64,000 nt of DNA from Diatrype stigma (lineage: Eukaryota > Ascomycota > Sordariomycetes > Xylariales > Diatrypaceae): NCBI GenBank assembly GCA_022225965.2, contig JAKJXP020000018.1, forward strand, positions 372,001 to 436,000. The letters are read 5' to 3'. The notes under the pieces are model-generated. The model was not told the origin of the DNA. It made no database searches and saw nothing but the letters and a program-made list of their open reading frames with translations. Position numbers and translations under genes: made by a program. Position 1 is the first letter of the stretch. Each line of letters starts with the position of its first letter. Below, in pieces: positions 13,259 through 25,400 of the stretch.

Positions 13259-14146
13259 TTACTCGGGTATGCCGAGCCGCCTCGCCACCTCGATGAAGCC
13301 CCCCTCCCCCTCACCCACCCACATATCGACCCATTCCCGCGCCTCCTTGTACCGCTCCTCCTCGGGCCCCCACGCCTCCTCGCGGCGCGGCCGCTCGACA
13401 TAGATGGTCCGCAGGCCACAAGCCCGCGCCGCCGCCAGGTCGCCGAGGTGCGCGGCCACCATGGCGACCTGGCGGGGCTCGAGGTCCCCCAGGGCCGCCG
13501 CGGCCCCGAGGTACGTGCTGGGGTGGGGCTTGTAGGCGCCGAAGTCCTCGGCGGACAGGAGTCTCTGGAATCCCAATCCTCCTTCTCCTCCCCCTTCCTG
13601 CGGAGGGCCATCGTTCAAATCCCGCAGCAGGTCCCGGTTCCCGTTCGACAGCGTCGCGGTGACGAAGCCCCCCTCGGGGCTCCCGAGCCGCCGGAGCCCC
13701 TCGCGGGCGTCGGCCCACGGCCGCAGCCGGTGCCACACGCGGCTCAGCTCCCGCACCTCCTCGGCGTCGTCGGCGTAGGCGCCCGACAGGCAGGGCCGCG
13801 CCGCGAGCAGCGCCGCCAGGCTGTCCCGGAGGTGGGCGTCGACGTCCTTCCACGGCGTGCGGCCCGGCTCGAACGAGCGCGTGAAGGCCCCGTAGCTGTC
13901 GTGCCACTGCTGCGCGAAGGCCGCCCAGAACTCGTCCTCGGACTCGCCGGTGCTGTTGATCTGGATCTTCTTCTCGCGCGCCCGCGCCGCGAGCTCCGAC
14001 TCTACCGTCGTCCGCCAGTCGACGGCCGTGCCGAAGACGTCGAAGAGGAGGGCTTTGACCTCCTGGAAGGGGGGAGGCCGACCGGGAGCAAGGGGGGCGC
14101 GAGCGCGAGTGGGGGATGTTTCCGTGGTGGTGGTGGTGGTGGACAT
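13259..14146 (-). CDS. Haloacid dehalogenase type II (HAD superfamily hydrolase)
   Basis: A single-exon gene of 295 residues. The HAD nucleophile motif is FDVFGT with Asp36. It is followed by the SNGN segment of motif II, the motif III lysine in KPHPSTY, and the HLGDLAAA region typical of the (S)-2-haloacid dehalogenase branch. Family members hydrolyse carbon-halogen bonds of short 2-haloacids, but fungal homologues may act on other small carboxylates, so the substrate is open. A longer frame reaches 14296, but the Thr-rich start at 14146 is preferred: it leaves a short leader before the first beta strand, and the extra 50 residues are low-complexity and unlike the family. There is no secretion signal, so a cytosolic location is inferred. 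The gene stands alone between long gene-free stretches. GC at third positions is very high, and this opens long spurious frames on both strands. Confidence 0.85.
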   Translation of the reverse strand: MSTTTTTTETSPTRARAPLAPGRPPPFQEVKALLFDVFGTAVDWRTTVESELAARAREKKIQINSTGESEDEFWAAFAQQWHDSYGAFTRSFEPGRTPWKDVDAHLRDSLAALLAARPCLSGAYADDAEEVRELSRVWHRLRPWADAREGLRRLGSPEGGFVTATLSNGNRDLLRDLNDGPPQEGGGEGGLGFQRLLSAEDFGAYKPHPSTYLGAAAALGDLEPRQVAMVAAHLGDLAAARACGLRTIYVERPRREEAWGPEEERYKEAREWVDMWVGEGEGGFIEVARRLGIPE

Positions 14147-17100
14147 CTCGTCGTGTGCTGCTACTTTCTCTGGTGCCTGCTTGCTGCTGCTGCTGCTGAC
14201 AGGTAGACTCAATGGCTCATGTGTGTGGTTTACTGCCCGAGTACTCTCGTAGGTAGATAGGCATGTCATGAAATTTACTGCATGTTCCCGGTGCATTCAT
14301 TACCTGGAGGAGACCACCTACTCGCCTATGTGCATAATGTAGCGATGACCTCGGCATCGCATCAGATCAGATCAGGTGGGGTAACAATGATGACATAGGA
14401 AGGGCGCGCCCGGCGTCGAATCGGGTATAACCATCAATCACCTGCTCAAGGCCCAAGTCTAGCTAGAATGGGTTGTACGGTGTCGACATAGGCTCTGCTG
14501 GATCAATGTCATGGTTTGTTTAAGTGGTTCGTTTTATTTGATAGATCTGTAGTCCAGGCCCTCCCTTCTGGTGTTCTCTGCATGCTCTGAACACTGGACC
14601 CGGACAGTACGACTGGCAACAAACCACTATGTCTGTCTCTTGTTCCTCATTCCCACTTACTCCCCTCCTCCCCTATTCATAACCACACACTTCTGGCGTT
14701 TTCTTCCGGGTCGTGGCTACTCGTCTTGTGTCCAACCTACGCAGATACCGCCGTACAATGTTAGAAGGGGTGGGAGGATGTTCGTGCGCCGGCTGCTTGC
14801 TTGCTCACATCTTCGGCCCGCTCCGCCTGGCAAAATAAGATAAAGGAGGGAAACAAGGTCCGCTGGTTATGCATAGTTACTGTGCATGCCCCCTGGCTGC
14901 CGTGCGATGCCAGAGCCGCCGCGTAAGGCCGGCCGGCAGGCCCACCCAGGGTTCCTTACCCGAAGCGCCTACCCCTAATCCTCGTGCCCTCCCTCCCCAG
15001 CTATTATAACCTTCAACATGCCCCGATGCCAAGACGGTATCCCGCATGTCCCGTGTGTATGGGGAGCAAGAAAAGGGAGGGCGGCTAGGGAACCGAGGAA
15101 CCTGGCCGCCGGCAGGCCGCATCCGGTATTCGCGGCGAGCTGCATGCATAGCATGGCGTAGGTATAGCATAGCTTCATTCTCTCTCTCCGTCTTGTTTTG
15201 TGCTGCGTGGGGGTTCCCCGATCTGAGATGCCCGTAGCCGTCGAGGGATACTGGATTGGACTGAGGCCCAGCCTTGACTTAACGTTGATATATATAAGGC
15301 GGCGTTGCACGAGGCAGCTGGCTCCGGGGAGAGAGTTTCTGTCTACTTACTGTACTGTTCAGCGCGGAGCCTTGATCTAGCCCTCTCCATTGTATGAGAG
15401 GCGACTATTAGTGGTCAGTCGTGCCGCATGTCCATCCTTTTCTTGGAAAGGCCTGGTAGGTATCACAGAGGCTATGCGGAGCTTCTTGTCCGTCCTCGAG
15501 GTCCGGACGCTTCCGTGGGGAGGTTTCTGTGGTTTCCTGTTGACCATAATTGCTGAACCCTCGGCAGTGGCTCAGAACCTTCCCCCTCGTGATATTGTAA
15601 GCCAGTGGGTTGACATGTTTCCAGAGCACACAGGTAATATGGAAGCTTACTTCGAGTGAATATGGTTAAGGGGCTAGATAATCGTTTACCTTTGGAACTG
15701 CAAGGGCGATACTCCAGCCTCAGCCTCGGTGAGAAAGTATGCAGCGAACATCTCGTTGATTTGTTTAGATAGGCTACAAGATGGGTGGCGATGTACTATT
15801 TTGTGTCATGGTAAGGTCAATAACATAATATGTGCTGTGTCGTTGTAGACGTCTCTATTTGAGAGATGCTCGCAGCGAGAGTGTTGGCTTATTTGTTTGT
15901 AAAGGTAAGGAGGCATCTACGCGTACATACTTTCACAGCGTCGACTAACATAAGACTGCGTCAACATGGCTAACCGTGGAAGCGCAGATACCAACTCGGA
16001 AGGTCATTCATTTGTAATCTTCCCCAGCCCTAAAAGTTACGCTTGATTCTACTTTACGATATCCGTCCTACCTACCAAGCAACCTTGACTTGTCCGCGAA
16101 TCGTGTCTCAAGAATACATATTTGTTACTTGGGGCATAAGAAGCCTAAATAGTAATCACCTAATCCGATATCGAAAGACTTGGTGATCCTAGATGGCACA
16201 GTCGCAACAACAACTAAGCTCTCGGAAGCTGTAGGTCTTTGTTGGCGTTGATGCCCAAGTTATATGTTACTCTGTATCTGCACTCTAAGGTGCAAGCCCT
16301 AGAAAGCAAACCCGTTGGCACATGGTTATTAAGATATACATTCTTGAGATCGATAATGGTTCATACGCACCCCATCGCGTAAATGCACCGCCACCGTGAG
16401 AGACTTAAACCTATCCAGTCATCTTTCTATGCCGTAATACACATGACTCTGTGGGTGGAGGAAGCTCTTTGATTCAAGGGACAGCATCTTATGCACATTC
16501 GAATCCTCGTAAGGATAAGAAGACAGGAAGAACGCAAGCATATGACGACAACCAGTAGGAACTAGGGGGTGCGTATAATATAGCATGATCATTAAGGTAT
16601 AGGTAATGCTAGGGTAGCTGAAGTAGGATTTTTGTACTCCCTAGACATCACCCAAGCCAGAAAAAAAGGCAGGGACGTCATGATACAGGCGTGGGAGACT
16701 GAGCAAGGGGTTCGAAGCAACACAGCCTAGGATGTCTTACGAACAGCTATCTACTTTGAGCCAGACGATAGAGCCATGAGATGATATGACTTCCGAGAGT
16801 AACTCGAGCCGCCACAGAAGCCACTTCGAGATACCAACTAGCTGCTTTCTGAAACCTTAAGGCACTTCGGTAAACCTCGATCGCACTCCTGCAGTTGGGC
16901 CAATATCATGTATCTCGGCCTGGCGGAGTTGTCGGCCGCTGGTTACCATTGAACCTTTGGTATAGAAGGATAGTTAGACGGAAGAAAGCCCATCAGGCTG
17001 AAATACCCGGACCAAAACAAGCTTCTGACCTGGTCGTCTACTGGAATACCCTGTTGCGGAATGTTTAACCGGAGTGACCATTCGCTTGGGTTACAGTCTA

Positions 17101-19444
17101 GCCCCACGGGTGACAGATGTCGTGAAAAGAGAACAAAAGGGGGCGGCGCTTGCAGTCACCATAAGTGCTGGCGAAGCTGATAGGGACGACGTGCGAAGCG
17201 ACATAGTCACCTTGACCTTTATACGATACCCCGGATCATGCAAGAAAGCTGCGACGTTGCAGTCGTTGGGCAGAAACGCGAGCTCTCATCTGATGGCCTC
17301 AAGAGTCAATGGCAGGTCTGGTGGTAGGCCTGGAAGCTACTGCATGATTCAGGTACCGTGCAATAGACTGCCGCAGTAGATAATGAGTGAGGCGATGTGG
17401 AGTCGTATGTAAAAGTGGCAGATGCATGCAGGGCAGCACGTCGCATGCATCTCGGGAGTGGTGGATACAGCGTACACACTGATGATTACTGACAGATCCT
17501 CCGCTAGCAGGCAGTGCAGGTTGATCTGCATCCTGTAATCGCTGTTACAGACGTGTCTCCTTTCCACGAGAACAGGCAGAGCGCCGCGAGCAGATTGCAA
17601 CATATTTCTTTTACTCGAGCTCGCCTCCGGAACGGGATGTGATACCTTTGCATACGGAGCCGGGGGCCTGTCCCTGCTCGTTCTAGACAGTAGTTACGTC
17701 GTTCCCTAGTCATGGCATGCTGACTTGATTGGGAGACAGGGACGGATATCTAGCCAGATATAGCCCCCCAATGCTAGGAGCCGTCACCAATCATCATCCG
17801 GCCGGTTGATCAATCGATAGTCCATTAGGTAGTACCTACCTAATCCTCGGTTCTCTCACAAGCCCCTTGCCAGGTCACGATAACAACCCGAGGTCAGATT
17901 GGGTAACGGTACAAGTAATGAATACTAGAGCCACCAAGAAGCGCCCTGAAGAACAATAACGACCTTCGGATGGTCGCTGCTCGTGCTCTTGATAGACTTT
18001 TCGGGGCGTGCCGTCATGGTCACTAAATTACATAAGGCTGTACCGGAATCCTCGAATCCCCGGCTCGCGGACCCGATGGGTCTCACCTAAGGGATATTCT
18101 TGAATCTTAACCCAAGATAGGTTCTGACTACCTGCTGAAGACCCGATTCTAGAAGCAGGCGATGGAGCTAGCCCTGTTGACCGGAACTACGTACCCCGGC
18201 TGCCCGGCCTGCCTCAGCAACCACTAGCAGGCAATAGGGACAGCAATCACGAGCTGGTGAACTGTTCAGTATGAGGACTAACTACATATTACTTCGTAGT
18301 TAATGAAAATTATTACGCATGCACTCTCGGCGCCGGTGGCTAACTAGTTCATCACTCGCATGTGGCGGCGGGGTTCGGCCCAGTGGCCCCAATTCATCAC
18401 AACCCATCGTGGCACTCACTGGTGTATTTCGTGGTGTAATTCCCAAAGCTGAGCCGCGTTACGTTGCACCTGACGAGGCGAGGCGATCGGTAAGTAGGCA
18501 GAGGCTTGGACCAACGTAGCCCACATACGATACTCTGGCGTTCATTCAACGGTTAGCTCCCGGAATAAGCAAAGAGCAAGATCGCCGCTGCTTCGCCGGT
18601 TCACGTATAAGCGGTCCTGATAAGCTGCGGCTTCAGCACGAAAGATGAGCTCATGAGCAGCTTATCTACTACATCGCTATCCCGGCGTTGTATCAGGAAC
18701 ACAGGGAACCCTTGATATATCCCGACTGTCTGATCATTATTAGCTTGATTAATAGATACTAGAAAACATGCTAGAATAAAAAATAGAAAGGAAAGGAGCT
18801 TGTACCCATCACAATATCGTCTCTTTTTACTATGCAACTACATAGTATGATTCGGCGACACTCGCAGACCTTCCTGGCAAGGACCAGGGCTGCAATCTCT
18901 GAGTGAATGCAAGTTGGTAGCCGAGACCCGAGAGAATAAGCGATTGTTACGAAGCACGTAGGCAAGCTGTATAACTAATACGTATAAGTGCTCACCCCCA
19001 GGATTTCGTCCGCCCTGGTTCCTGGCGGCCTGTCAGATTGTCAGCTAAAGTTGCTATGCAAATTGGTCACTTTCTGGGTAGAGGAACCTGTCACAGGCTT
19101 CAGCCTCCAGACCAGCCCAACCGACAAACCACATCGCGGCGGGGCTTGTTTAGTTACAGTTTACAGTGCTGGAATGGGCGAATGATTCGGTACCTAGGGT
19201 CGATTCCTCGTCACGGATTATTTCGGACATCATACATACTACATACAGGGTACCCAAGCTACATACATACCTGGACACATACCTGAGTTATATTGCAAAG
19301 AAACCCCACGTCTAGGGAGACCCTAACCAGAAGGGGAACCGACGGCACTGTTCACCTTCGGCTCTTCGAGTGATGGAACCCACAGCCACCACAGGTTCGC
19401 AAAGACTCCATGATAGCTTGTGCTAAAAGAGGCGAGGTGATCTC

Positions 19445-19476
19445 CATGGGTGCATGGGTGCATGGGTGCATGGCTG
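19445..19476. repeat. Tandem repeat, about 4 x CATGGGTG
   Basis: Three perfect copies and one variant copy of an 8-bp unit in intergenic DNA. Confidence 0.88.
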
Positions 19477-21124
19477 CAGGGGCGAAATTGCACTAGGAAA
19501 CCGGCCGGGGCTTCCTGGTTTCCCAATCAGCCAATTCGAGATCTTCCATCAAACCATCAAATCAACTTGGACGCGAACTTGGAAGTCTGGCCTACCCAGT
19601 TAGGCAGTGCTGTTACATCTACAGTAAGTTCTACCTACTAGTTTACCTCGTACTTGAACTACACGAATCCTACCCAGTCGTTGAGACTGTCTTGTCTCTG
19701 GGATTTATTTATATCTTTCGCATGTGATATCCTGCGCTCACACCGTCGAGTTCAGAGACAATAAGGAAGAGACCGCCGAGGAATGCACCGGGGGTCTATT
19801 GAAGAGCGGAAGAGCGGGACAGCGGAAGAGCGGAAGATCTTCTGAACCTAATTCATGACCTTTTATAGGTACATATCTGCCTATATACCGTACCTACCCA
19901 GGTACCTAGGTACTTCAATGTTCGTATATATGTAGGTATGTATATATATACCGTAACTACATACACGCCATATAACTGAATTACCTGACGCAATAGCTCG
20001 GGGGATTTCCAATGGACTTCCAAGGTTCCAATGGATTTTACCGTCAACAAACCCTCACTTTTCTTGTCAGCTTTCGAGGCTCGTGTTGCCTAGCTTGCGT
20101 TGCGTCTCCCCAGATTCGAGTTGCATCAAGCCCTGTAGCTGCAACGTGCAACCTACTCAATTCTCGCTTCCTATTTGCTGTTTCAATATCCAATAGGTGC
20201 CTGACGGACGGCGTACGATTACCATAGGATAGGCCGTCTTCGTACAGCCATACAGCCATACAGACCACTTCGATGATCTCCGTCGTATCGGTGGATCTCT
20301 GCAGCTCGCTCATTGGAATCCCCACTCACCTAATGTATCCCACAATCCAAATGCCGTCTGCCCACGCCGCCCCTACGGCGTCTGGGCGTCTGTCTGGTCT
20401 GTCATACCGCGACCGACCGACCGACGACCGTAGTTATGTAAGTACGTACTTGTGTAGCACAGTGATTCCCTCATTTGGCAGGCCAGGACCGTCTGATGCA
20501 GTACAATTCGTCCGGCTTTCCTGCCATACCCTGCCGCCCTTTTCCCAGCTAATCCCAACGTCATTTCAGGGCGAGCATGCGCTAGACAAGGACCCCTGAT
20601 CTAGCCTTCTGCTAGCATCTTGCTAGCATCTTGTCCTCCTCCCGCCGATTTGGCACCATTGACCCTTAACAATCTTGCATGGCGCCGAGTGCCACATGAG
20701 AAATTTACATACTACCTGCTAGTAGCTATGTAGATGAGTTCCGTACCGTGCCATACAGAAATACGTATGAATATACTTACACAGGAACACGCAGTCTCAG
20801 GCCGCGTTCAAGGCCGCGTCCAAGGCCACCCCTCCCCCAGTTTATTACCTACCTCCCTACGTACCTATGCAGTAGGTACTGTAGCATCAATCACTTTGCA
20901 GCCCGTGATGTGGTAGGTCTAGTAGTACTATGGTATGTAGCTTCGTGTCCACTGTCCGTCGAAAGAGTGCCTGTCAACTTGTGGATATCATCATGGCTAG
21001 CGCTGTCCCCATGCTCTCTTCTGCTATGATCAGTGTCCGAGCTCTGCGCGGGTTGCCTGACCCTGGGGCCTCCCTCTTTTTCTCCGTTACCTAGATCTGG
21101 GGACACAGGGGCAGAGAGAATGCG

Positions 21125-21162
21125 CCGTAGCAGCAGCAGCAGCAGCAGCGGCAGCAGCAGCA
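21125..21162. repeat. CAG/AGC trinucleotide repeat
   Basis: About twelve triplets of the AGC type with one GGC interruption, in non-coding DNA. Confidence 0.9.
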
Positions 21163-22437
21163 GGTGAGCTCCTTGACACGTCGGGTCTTTCTTTTTTCGT
21201 GCTTCTTTTCCTCCCATCTTCCCCTACGCGCGTGGTGTTTCACTCGTCTAGGCGCCGGCGTGAAAACAAGCATATTCCTAGCATCCTAGATATGCTCCTT
21301 GCCCGTACTCACAGCACAACCTGAACCTCCCGAGAGCGAACCTTGATCAAACACCACGTCTCGTCTGGGCATGTGTGCTTCAGGTCTCGCACCGTCGCCT
21401 GATTCTTCCTACATGCGACAGGTCGATCTGCAGTCTCTACATAGAGTAAGTATAACCACACGTCTAGGTACGACTAGATACATACATATAATATATGCGA
21501 TGATAAGTGCAGTTCTGCCAAGTTGGAACTCAAGAGTCCAACGAGCTTTGATTCGAGTCTGGCGACCAAGCTCGCTAACGTACCATTAATAACCGTAGCT
21601 ATAGACTTAAGTTTCGAACTCTTCGTTGCTGCCGCTCTGTTCGTTATATATACTCATATAGCCTGGCTGTCTGAAGCGTTCGAGCGACAGCCTGTCACCG
21701 TCCTTATCGCGCGCAGTGGTAATCGGAGCTGCATAGAACCGACCGAGCATATATCATCAGCATCGTTTGAAGCAGTTCCTTCCGACGTCTGTGATACCTA
21801 AGCGTCGAAATCTATTTCTGCGGTTATTATCATAGTGACAATTGGGGGTTTAGAAAGGGGTTTGCGATTTAGACCACAAGCCAACAAGGTACGCACTATA
21901 ACCGTTTTATTACGCATTGGAGATTGTGTAGAAACCCGGGGAGATATGGAACAAATCAGTGCAACACAAACTTTAGCCAGCCAAGACCAGGAGTTTCGAT
22001 TAGATGATCTTGAGTCTCAAGTGGGCGGTTCCTAACATTTACATTCCTTAGGTCGATGGCCCTCATCTGCATCAGTGTCGCCCGTGTAAGTTGAGATACC
22101 TATCCCAAAGCTGATTGATCAATGCCTATCCCCTTCTCAGGGACAACCGTAGCGTTCCTGGACGCTCCCCGCTCTAGCCCATGCTAATAAAAACGTGATT
22201 GACCAGTGATAGCATTTGATGCAAGGGCTTCCTGTGATTCATCTATCAACACCCCCACTATCAACAGGGGTTATAGTCTTCAAAGCCCGTGCTTGGGCCC
22301 CTTTAAGCCAAATACATATTGGGGTACGACCGACCCATCTTACCTTATACATGAGTTGACTAGCTTACATGGTGGACGCCTACTCCTAGAAAGAACGACT
22401 TCGGCTGGCAGGACTTTGGTAACGGCAGTGAACAGCA

Positions 22438-25400
22438 ATGATGGCTGTGCGGGAAATAGAAGACGAGCTGGGCAGCGTTGCTGCTGCTGCTTCGCTGCCG
22501 ACGCCATCGGACACGCCGTATAGAACACCATCGCGGAACTCGAGAAGATCCCGCCGGTCTATTACGCCTCCAGCTTTCTCGTCATCCCCTCCTCCACTAC
22601 CGCCAGGACACAGGACCGAGAAAGGCACAAAGCGATCATCGAGAGACGTTATGATGGATGAGACCATCAGCATCCTGGACCCTCGGCGCTTTACTCCGAC
22701 CCTTCACGCCAATCTTGTCTCGGAAATCCTGGCACTGCGTCGAGATCAGGAAGACAAGCTCAAGATCATAGAAAGTCTTGAAGAGTCTCTCCACAATAGC
22801 CGAGAGGAGCAGGAAACCCTGCAGACGAATCTAACCAACAGCACCAAGGAAAATAGGTCACTGAAACGGCAGCTGACCCTTCTCGAAGGAGGTACATCGT
22901 CGGCACTAGGCGAGCTTGCGCGTGAGCGCGATGAAGCCGTTGAAACTCTGTCGGAAACGAAGAGACGATTGGAGACCAGTCAGAAGAAAATAAAAACCCA
23001 GGAAGAAGACTCTCAAAGGGTTCACGACCTGTGGGCTAAAGAGAGGGACGATTGGGAAGAGGAGAGGCGCAAGTATGAACGCAAGCTCCATGTTGCTGAA
23101 AGTCGGGTGAAAACCGTGCTTGACGAAGTGGCTGCCTTCCAGGCCACTCAGGCGAATGGTGCTCAAGATGGTGCTCAAAATGGGGCTGAAAGCGAGGAGG
23201 AAGACGCTGGGAAGGAGGATGATGTGGGCAGCGTCCGGACGATGAGCATGACGAACAGTGTTCGATTTTCTACCGTTCTTGCCGCCGGCCTGGGTAAGCT
23301 CAATGGTCATAGCCTCGCGGATGAACTCAACTTCGACGATGATAGCGATTCACAGACAGACCTCGACGGCCGGCAGAGCATCATTTCGAGTAGACACAAC
23401 CGAAACTTCAGCCGTGACAGCATGCTATCGAGGACCCACGGTCGCAATGTAAGCCTCGACAGCCAGATCCGACCGGGAAGTGTGCGCCGCCGAACTCTTC
23501 ACATGAATCCTGGGGTTTTGGACAGACTCCAAGGTGGGATTAGCGAGGACGATGAGAGCGAGGAAATCCCCGTGGTGAAAGTTGAATACACGGATTCTGC
23601 TGTCCAATATTCTCCGCCTCCGTCGCCCAAGTTGGCCCCTTCAGAACCGTCCACCCCCGAACCTGCCGTGAGGGCTGAGAAGACAATGGAAGTGGAGAGT
23701 CCACAACGGGGTGAGAACGAGATCGAGGCAAATCAGAGGCGCAAGCGGGTGCAACTCAATAAACCCATTGCCATTGAACCACCTGCCGTCACGAAAGTCA
23801 TGGTTTCGGCCGCGTCGCAAACGATTGATGAGTCCCCCAGTCTTCCGATGACACCAATATCGCCTATAGACGCTCAGCCACCAGCAATCATCGAGGAGCA
23901 GCCAAGTCCGATAGAAATGAACTCTATCGCCACCCAAACCGACGATGCCCCTGTCGAGGAACCCGCTCCTCAAACACCCCCTAATTCACAATCACCTCTA
24001 CTCATTCCGAGTATCAGCATTATTCCTCCTACCAGCCGCCCACCGTCCCCGCGGGAGCATCTTTTACCGCAGTATGCCAAAGATTTTGGTTGTCAGGTCT
24101 CCATTATCGTGCCGTCTTCAGGAGAGCGGGCGTCCATTTCAACACAAACAGACGAGATCAGGATTGACACAAGGCTCGACAAGTTGCCGCCGCACCTGCA
24201 CCCATCTGCGATCTCATCTAGACCTGTGTCACCGAATCCCACTATAGACACTATGGACGATGACTCGACTCATTTCACCCCAGTGCCTGGGAATCTGCCC
24301 CCTCGAAACCCGCGCCGCTTAACCGCCAAACGGAGCCTCACGGACGATCTCACATCATCCCCGCCGGCATCTCCGATATCTCAGATCACGGATACTACAG
24401 AGACACACGATGCCTATCCCGGCAACAACGACGATGGCCCGCTTTCTGACGAAAAGGCCCCAGTGAGGCGGCCTCACCGCATCAGCAGCTTATTTGCGGG
24501 ATTCGAGCCAGAAACTTCCGAAGAAGGTGAAGGATTTGAAGATGGAGATGGAAGTGATAACGAGTTCCAGACCGCCCTCTCGGCTCCAAATCCGAAGGAC
24601 GGTGCTCAGAAGCGGTCAACCATACGGTCGTCTCCTGAGCAGGTGCGGATGGTGAATAACCAGCCCGCAAGCATCGCGAAACAAATGGGAGGACCGGAAG
24701 TCTATAGCAGCTTCAGCCTTGTGGAAGGGAAGGTGTCAAGCCCGCCCCGTGCCGCCGATAAACCTACGATGACAAATCTCAAATCCCCAGCAAACGGCAT
24801 GCGCAAGTCAGCTATGATCCAGAGTGGCATCGCGTCCCACCAAACTCGGTCACCGAGTCCTATCTTGTTCGAGAACCATGATCCTCCATTCCCGATCCCC
24901 GCGAGAGCGAGCTCAAGGAGACCAGCGGCCAACTCGAGTGTCTTCAGCGATACGCAGCGCAGCCCAACCCGTGGAGCCGGTGATAGCTGGCACCGCCGGA
25001 GTTCGAGGGGCAGCGTGTATAGGTCCAACAGCATTCGCAAGGTTCGCTCTGCTGCAGCACTGCCGCCCCGGGTGAGAAATCAGCGTAGACGGTCTAGTCG
25101 CTCGCCTCCACCGCTGTCACCCTCGGAAGAAGCTCCCGATAGCCCCAGTCTCCCGCCTTTACCAAGTAACCAAATTACCACGCCGCGAGGTCGGGACCAT
25201 CGATACCGGGGCCATAGATCGCAGCCATCGACGAACACGGCGTATACCGACAACACCAACCAGGGATCTGTGGGCAGCTCACAACAGGCCTCGGGCGTCG
25301 TCGACGCTATCGCACAGACCATGGTTGGCGAATGGATGTTCAAGTATGTTCGACGGCGCAAGTCGTTTGGCGTAGCGGAGGGGAACGCGGATGAGAACAG

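Larger units (their letters stand above)
14147..22437. other. Long gene-free region
   Basis: About 8.3 kb with many stops in all frames and no convincing gene. The best short candidate is a 61-codon frame at 15474-15659 with a hydrophobic, signal-like N-terminus, but nothing else supports it. Simple repeats occur at 19445-19476 and 21125-21162. TACC/GGTA motifs cluster near 17825, 19620-19940 and 20840-20940. The last few hundred bases are presumably the promoter and leader of the coiled-coil/PH protein gene. No RNA gene was recognised. Confidence 0.5.

Noticed and set aside
13121..14206. 361-codon plus-strand frame
   Set aside because: Antisense shadow of the GC-rich haloacid dehalogenase gene; low-complexity Arg/Pro/Gly composition.
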